From the NCBI RefSeq assembly GCF_001652265.1, contig NZ_LWBS01000380.1:1-57669 (forward strand): DNA of 57,669 bases. The letters run 5' to 3'. Below the pieces are notes generated by a model that searched no databases, was not told the DNA's origin, and saw only the letters and a list, made by a program, of their open reading frames with translations. This document shows positions 53,932 to 57,669 of the stretch, piece by piece. Numbering within the stretch: position 1 is the first letter of the stretch; every line of letters begins with the position of its first letter. Origin of the DNA: Rhizobium leguminosarum. Its GTDB lineage: Bacteria > Pseudomonadota > Alphaproteobacteria > Rhizobiales > Rhizobiaceae. The position numbers were made by a program, and so were the translations under genes.

Positions 53932-54393
53932 ATGCGTCAGATTTTCCTCGGTGCGGCAATCCTGCTAGTGGCAGGTTCTGCGATGGCATCCTCGATAGAG
54001 GTGGTCGGCAAGACTGCGCCGCGCGATGATGGCAGCATACTTACCGAAACCTGCGCCCATTGCCCGCCGCTCCAGGCCGAGTTGACCAAGAAGGACTATA
54101 CGGTGCCGGAGCTGAAGCCCGGCGTCCTCCAGGCGAGTGAAATCCGCGATGTCGGCGGTGAAAAGAAGATCTATCGCACCGAAGGCTGGATGGGCGGCTC
54201 GCCCGTCGTCTTCGTCAGCAAGGCGACGCCTGAATCCATGATTGCCGCCGCCCCGTCGGCACCGCCGGTAGACGGCATCGACATGAATGCAACCACCGCG
54301 GCGGTCATTGGCGGCGACGCCAAGCCCATTGTAGCAGGTATGGCGGAACAACCGGCAGCGCTTAACGCTTCCGAATTCAAGCTGCGTTTCTAG
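53932..54393 (+). CDS. Small secreted protein, HPE1-like
   Basis: 153 residues from ATG 53932 (ACGGAG upstream). Signal peptide (IFLGAAILLVAGSAMAS), then a mature region with a Cys pair in TETCAHCPPLQAEL. An Ala/Pro-rich segment precedes the end. Similar rhizobial proteins are described as plant virulence effector HPE1-like, but the label comes from distant similarity to a Liberibacter protein, and I am not sure of the family from sequence alone. It is a possible envelope or secreted factor. Confidence 0.7.
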   Translation: MRQIFLGAAILLVAGSAMASSIEVVGKTAPRDDGSILTETCAHCPPLQAELTKKDYTVPELKPGVLQASEIRDVGGEKKIYRTEGWMGGSPVVFVSKATPESMIAAAPSAPPVDGIDMNATTAAVIGGDAKPIVAGMAEQPAALNASEFKLRF

Positions 54394-54475
54394 GAGCAAC
54401 TTCCAGGAAAACTGCCAAGCGGTTTACCCAGGCAAAGCGCGAAGCGGTTTTGCCGGGAATTGCCCAAACAACAAA
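54394..54475. repeat. RIME-like repeat after the HPE1-like gene
   Basis: GGAGCAACTTCCAGGAAAAC...GCCGGGAATTGCCC with two nested GCGGTTT cores, beginning one base after the stop. Confidence 0.7.
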
Positions 54476-54856
54476 TTCCCTGCCCCCGCCTGATCAAGGT
54501 TTCGATCGTTTGGGGCCCCACCACAGGTGGGCCGAATGCACCCTCGATGAGCAGCGGGGGTGCATTCATGTTTTGATGCACCGGGCAAGCTGAGAATTCG
54601 AAAAAGAAATGATATTTGGCCAGCGGATGAAAATCCGGCGGTGTGCCTTGTAACTTTACCCCCTGATTTTCAGGGAAGTTCACATCGCGTTCAATAAAGT
54701 TAAAGCTTTTTTATAGGGTGAGCATCAATTGTCACTTTACCCGGTCGCAGCATGTTTATTTTAGCAGCGGTAGACGCGTCCTCTTTTTCGGCGCGCTCGC
54801 ACAGGCGGTAGAAAACCGCACCGGAATGCAGCTATCCATTCCCGTTGCGAGGCGTC
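54476..54856. other. Intergenic region with two stem-loops before the chemoreceptor gene
   Basis: No gene seen. A stem GGCCCCACC/GGTGGGCC at about 54514-54533 is followed by a perfect 10-base stem GAATGCACCC/GGGTGCATTC at 54534-54567 and ATGTTTTG. These could terminate the upstream transcript or belong to a small RNA. An AT-rich stretch at 54690-54720 may hold the promoter for the chemoreceptor. Confidence 0.5.
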
Positions 54857-56680
54857 ATGAAAAATTTGAAGATATCGAAGCAGCTCATATTGCTGGTCGT
54901 CGGCCTGATGGTGGCGTTTGCAATTGCCACCTCCCTGCAGATTCGCTCCTCGGTCAATGCGATCTACAACGAACGCTACGACATGCTGCGGGCAGAGGTG
55001 CAGTCTGCGGTCTCTGTTCTCAAAATCTACCAGGCCAAGGTGACTGCCGGCGAAATGACGCTGGAGGATGCCCAGAAGCAGGCCTATGCCACGGTCAATG
55101 CGATGAAATACGACCCCGATGGTTATTTCTTCGGCTATAGCTACGACATCCAGATGATGTTCCACTACGATGCCGCGAAAGTCGGTCAGGTCAACAAGGG
55201 TCAGCCGGACAGCAAAGGCAAACTCTATCGGGAAGAGCTGGTCAAGCTCGGGCAGCAGGGCGGCGGTCTCGTCGAATATTATTCCACAGCCAAACCGGGC
55301 CAGCCTGCCGGCGATTTTCGCAAGACGGCCTATGCACAAGCCTTCGATCCCTGGAAGGTCGTCGTCGTCACCGGCGTCTATATGGACGATCTCGATGCTC
55401 AGATAAACAGCACGATCCTGACCGCGCTCTCCGGCAGCATCGTTCTGTTCTTCCTCGCCATGACAGCCGCATACTTCGTCATCCGCGGCATATCGGGACC
55501 TCTCAACAACGTCCATGCCGCCCTGCAGTCGGTCGCCGAAGAGGATGTCTCCATCGCCATTCCGCATATCGGCATGAACAACGAAGTTGGGATGATGGCC
55601 AAGGCGACGCAGTCGCTGCAGGAAAAGATCAGGGAACGCCATCAGATGTCCGATCGCGAGGCGGCTCAGCAGCTGGCGCTGGAAAGCGAGCGCGAAACCA
55701 ATCTGCGCCAGCAGCAGGATGAGACGACGCTCCAGGCACGTGTGGTGACGACGATCGGCCAGGCGCTGGCGATGATTGCCCGCGGCGATCTCACCGTTCG
55801 CTGCGCTGATCTCGGCCAGAAGTATGCCGCCCTCCGCGACAACTTCAACGATGCGCTGTCGCATCTCGAAGCCGCCATGGCCAAGGTCAGCGCCAAGGGC
55901 ACCGACATCGGCACCAGCAAGGAAGAGATCCGCCGTGCTTCCAACGAGCTGTCGCAGCGCACCGAGCGCCAGGCCGCCAGCTTGGAAGAAACCTCGGCCG
56001 CTCTCGATGAGCTCACCGTCGCCGTCCGCCAGACGGCCGATGGCGCCCATGAGGCGAGCAAGCGTGTACACTCGGTCAGCACCGAGGCCACCCATAGCGA
56101 TGCGATCGTCACCCAGGCGATCGAGGCGATGAGCGGCATCGAGAAGTCGTCCTCGGAGATCACCAAGATCATCGGCGTCATCGACGAGATCGCCTTCCAG
56201 ACCAACCTTCTGGCGCTGAATGCCGGCGTCGAGGCAGCGCGCGCCGGTGAATCCGGCAAGGGTTTTGCGGTCGTCGCTCAGGAAGTGCGCGAACTTGCCC
56301 AGCGTTCCGCGGCGGCCGCCAAGGAGATCAAGGATCAGATCGCCCGCTCCTCCAGCCAGGTTGACCATGGCGTCCGTCTGGTCGGCGAGGCAGGCGAGGC
56401 GCTGAAGCGCATCTCCGACCAGATCAAGGCCGCCAACGAGATCGTCGCCAAGATCGCCCACAGCGCCTCCGAACAGGACACGACGCTGCGCTCGATCTCG
56501 TCGTCGATGAACCAGCTCGATGCCGCCACCCAGCAGAACGCCGCCATGGCCGAGGAGACCACGGCATCGGCCGAGACGCTGGCCAGCGATACCGACGAGC
56601 TAATCGACCTCATCCGCGGCTTCCGCGTCGGTGGCGAAACCGCTGCTCCTGTCGTGCATCAGGGTCGCCGTGCCGCTTAA
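54857..56680 (+). CDS. Methyl-accepting chemotaxis protein with single Cache domain
   Basis: 607 residues from ATG 54857 (GAGG five bases upstream). Transmembrane helices at about 8-30 and 190-212 flank an sCache_2 periplasmic domain (about 32-185; YDPDGYFFGYSYDIQMMFHY). HAMP follows, then a coiled-coil signalling domain with FQTNLLALNAGVEAARAGES. The C-terminus lacks a CheR/CheB docking pentapeptide (it ends VVHQGRRAA). The sCache_2 family often binds small carboxylates, but the ligand is unknown. No che genes are nearby. Confidence 0.93.
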   Translation: MKNLKISKQLILLVVGLMVAFAIATSLQIRSSVNAIYNERYDMLRAEVQSAVSVLKIYQAKVTAGEMTLEDAQKQAYATVNAMKYDPDGYFFGYSYDIQMMFHYDAAKVGQVNKGQPDSKGKLYREELVKLGQQGGGLVEYYSTAKPGQPAGDFRKTAYAQAFDPWKVVVVTGVYMDDLDAQINSTILTALSGSIVLFFLAMTAAYFVIRGISGPLNNVHAALQSVAEEDVSIAIPHIGMNNEVGMMAKATQSLQEKIRERHQMSDREAAQQLALESERETNLRQQQDETTLQARVVTTIGQALAMIARGDLTVRCADLGQKYAALRDNFNDALSHLEAAMAKVSAKGTDIGTSKEEIRRASNELSQRTERQAASLEETSAALDELTVAVRQTADGAHEASKRVHSVSTEATHSDAIVTQAIEAMSGIEKSSSEITKIIGVIDEIAFQTNLLALNAGVEAARAGESGKGFAVVAQEVRELAQRSAAAAKEIKDQIARSSSQVDHGVRLVGEAGEALKRISDQIKAANEIVAKIAHSASEQDTTLRSISSSMNQLDAATQQNAAMAEETTASAETLASDTDELIDLIRGFRVGGETAAPVVHQGRRAA

Positions 56681-56759
56681 GCGGCGCGGAGGCAACAAGC
56701 CTTTTCATCACCAAATTCTTAGCGGCCGTCGGTTCTCCGGCGGCCGTGCCATTTGGAGC

Positions 56760-57248
56760 TCATTGCGCGATACGACCGATCAGTTGCTCGATCTCGCGAT
56801 CGGAAAACACTTCGAGGCCGGCTGCTTTCAGCGCCGCCGCCGTCACGCCATTGCCGGCCTGCTTGCCGCCGGAAAACGTGCCGTCATAGATGAAACCGGA
56901 TCCGCAGGACGGGCTGCCGTCGATGAGCAGCGCATAACGGCAGCCGGTCTGCCTTGCGAGCGCCACGGCATTCATTGCCGCCAGCAGGAACTCTTCCGTT
57001 ACGTCGGCGCCCGTCAGCTCGACAACCCGCGCTTTGCCGGCCAGCACATCCTCGCCGCTTGCCGCCTCAGCAATCTCCGCCGGCGGCCGCGGCACCATCA
57101 TGCCCGCCGACATCTCCGGACAGATCGTTACCAACCGGCCCTCGGCCCGCCATGTGTCGATTGCCGGATGAAGCAACGGCTTCGCCCGCCCGTCATAGCG
57201 GACGGCATGGCCCATGAGACAGGCGCTGACGAGAATCTTGCTCTGCAT
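56760..57248 (-). CDS. DUF523 protein
   Basis: 162 residues from ATG 57248. ILVSACLMGHAVRYDGRAKP and LLIDGSPSCGSGFIYDGTFS, with conserved cysteines, define DUF523, a common bacterial family of unknown function. A longer in-frame start exists, but its sequence comes from the repeat region. It converges on the chemoreceptor gene. Confidence 0.88.
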   Translation of the reverse strand: MQSKILVSACLMGHAVRYDGRAKPLLHPAIDTWRAEGRLVTICPEMSAGMMVPRPPAEIAEAASGEDVLAGKARVVELTGADVTEEFLLAAMNAVALARQTGCRYALLIDGSPSCGSGFIYDGTFSGGKQAGNGVTAAALKAAGLEVFSDREIEQLIGRIAQ

Positions 57249-57513
57249 GTGTGGTTGGATAGCGCGGTAACCGGGGCAATGCCAGTGTTGGATGAGCTTA
57301 TCTAAGGCGGTAGTGAACCGCATCCGCCCCTCATCCGCCTGCCGGCACCTTCTCCCCGTAAACGGGGCGAAGGGGATATGCCGCACCCTCTCCGTTCCCC
57401 GCCAGCCTCTCGCGTGGCACGTCCCCTCGCCCCGCGAACGGGGAGAGGGTTAGGGTCATATGCGCTAGGTTTAGCGCTGGACATAAGGAATCTGGTTGTG
57501 ATTCAAGCTTTGG
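57249..57513. other. Intergenic region with dispersed repeat next to the IS4-like element
   Basis: No gene seen. 57324-57458 holds a CTCATCCGCCTGCCGGCACC-type rhizobial repeat with TTCTCCCCGTAAACGGGG hairpin arms and an inverted partner (CCCCGCGAACGGGGAGAGGG). The region after 57460 may be the IS4 end. Confidence 0.55.
57324..57458. repeat. Dispersed hairpin repeat
   Basis: Left part TTCTCCCCGTAAACGGGGCG and right part CCCCGCGAACGGGGAGAGGG form inverted partners over about 135 bases. Confidence 0.65.
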
Positions 57514-57669
57514 ATGAAGATTCGTCCTGAGATTTTGGATCGTTGGCCGGAAGTGCGCGCGCGGCTTCCGGCGGGTTTTGACTTGGAAGCAACGGCGCGG
57601 TTGCGCGGTGCTTTCACGCGGGTGCGGGAAATCAAGAACGCTGAGACGCTGTTGCGGCTGGCACTTGCC
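57514..57669 (+). CDS. IS4-like transposase, first 52 residues (cut by window edge)
   Basis: From ATG 57514 the frame is open to the window end. DRWPEVRARLPAGFDLEATA followed by RGAF, a VREIKNAETLLRLALA end, resembles the N-terminus of IS4-family transposases (DLEATARxRGAxxRRRxVxxAExLLRLALAY). The catalytic residues lie outside the window. No strong ribosome site is seen. Confidence 0.75.
   Translation, partial: MKIRPEILDRWPEVRARLPAGFDLEATARLRGAFTRVREIKNAETLLRLALA

Overview
The window looks like chromosomal DNA of a fast-growing Rhizobium of the R. leguminosarum/R. etli type. The evidence is GC-rich coding DNA, a dozen RIME-like palindromic intergenic repeats typical of Rhizobiaceae, the split F1Fo organisation with an Fo-only atpI-B-E-F2-F operon, and protein families such as DUF4170, DUF2093, AtpI and PA0069-type radical SAM. 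Both ends lie inside transposase genes: an IS1380-family element on the left and an IS4-like element on the right. This suggests that the window is a whole contig that broke at repeated insertion sequences.

Layout. Positions 1-9.6 kb: transposase fragment, EVE and VOC proteins, a Kef-type cation/proton antiporter, pmbA, a cysQ-like phosphatase, a DUF4170 protein, then the lipid A/Kdo genes waaA, a HAD phosphatase and lpxK. Positions 9.6-13.4 kb: a probable accessory insert with an unusual double-winged-helix GntR regulator divergent from a sugar ABC transporter (permease, ATPase, binding protein). Positions 13.5-19.8 kb: a DUF2093 protein and mutL, divergent from a kinase-less PAS-receiver protein preceded by a perfect CtrA-type site, then a GGDEF-EAL protein and a PRC-barrel protein. 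Positions 20-25.1 kb: a D-galactose/galactonate oxidation operon (SDR, dgoK, dgoA, lactonase), divergent from its IclR regulator with a palindromic operator between them, then an orphan LuxR regulator. Positions 25.7-31.8 kb: a cysteine-free Mrp, CorA, Kup and a SleB-like cell wall hydrolase. Positions 32-34.8 kb: ATP synthase Fo genes.

Positions 34.8-46.6 kb: rnhB with a hairpin enclosing its start codon, a radical SAM protein with an exact alphaproteobacterial LexA box, a small glycosyltransferase-like protein, a TPR-ispE-moaB operon, polyprenyl diphosphate synthase, a DUF2007 protein, a methyltransferase, mntH with a Mur/Fur-like box, and an S49 peptidase. Positions 47-57.5 kb: glyQ, a P-loop kinase-like protein, lemA, a class-I-like aroA, a DUF2207 protein, purD, a small secreted protein, a Cache-type chemoreceptor and a DUF523 protein.

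No phage, CRISPR array, tRNA, rRNA or complete mobile element was found. The most notable observations are the CtrA site before the kinase-less receiver protein, the SOS box before the radical SAM gene, the cysteine-free Mrp with a His-rich linker, the double-HTH GntR regulator, and RIME elements that supply the start of ispE and the tail of lpxK. I do not see a clear multi-gene system of an entirely new kind.
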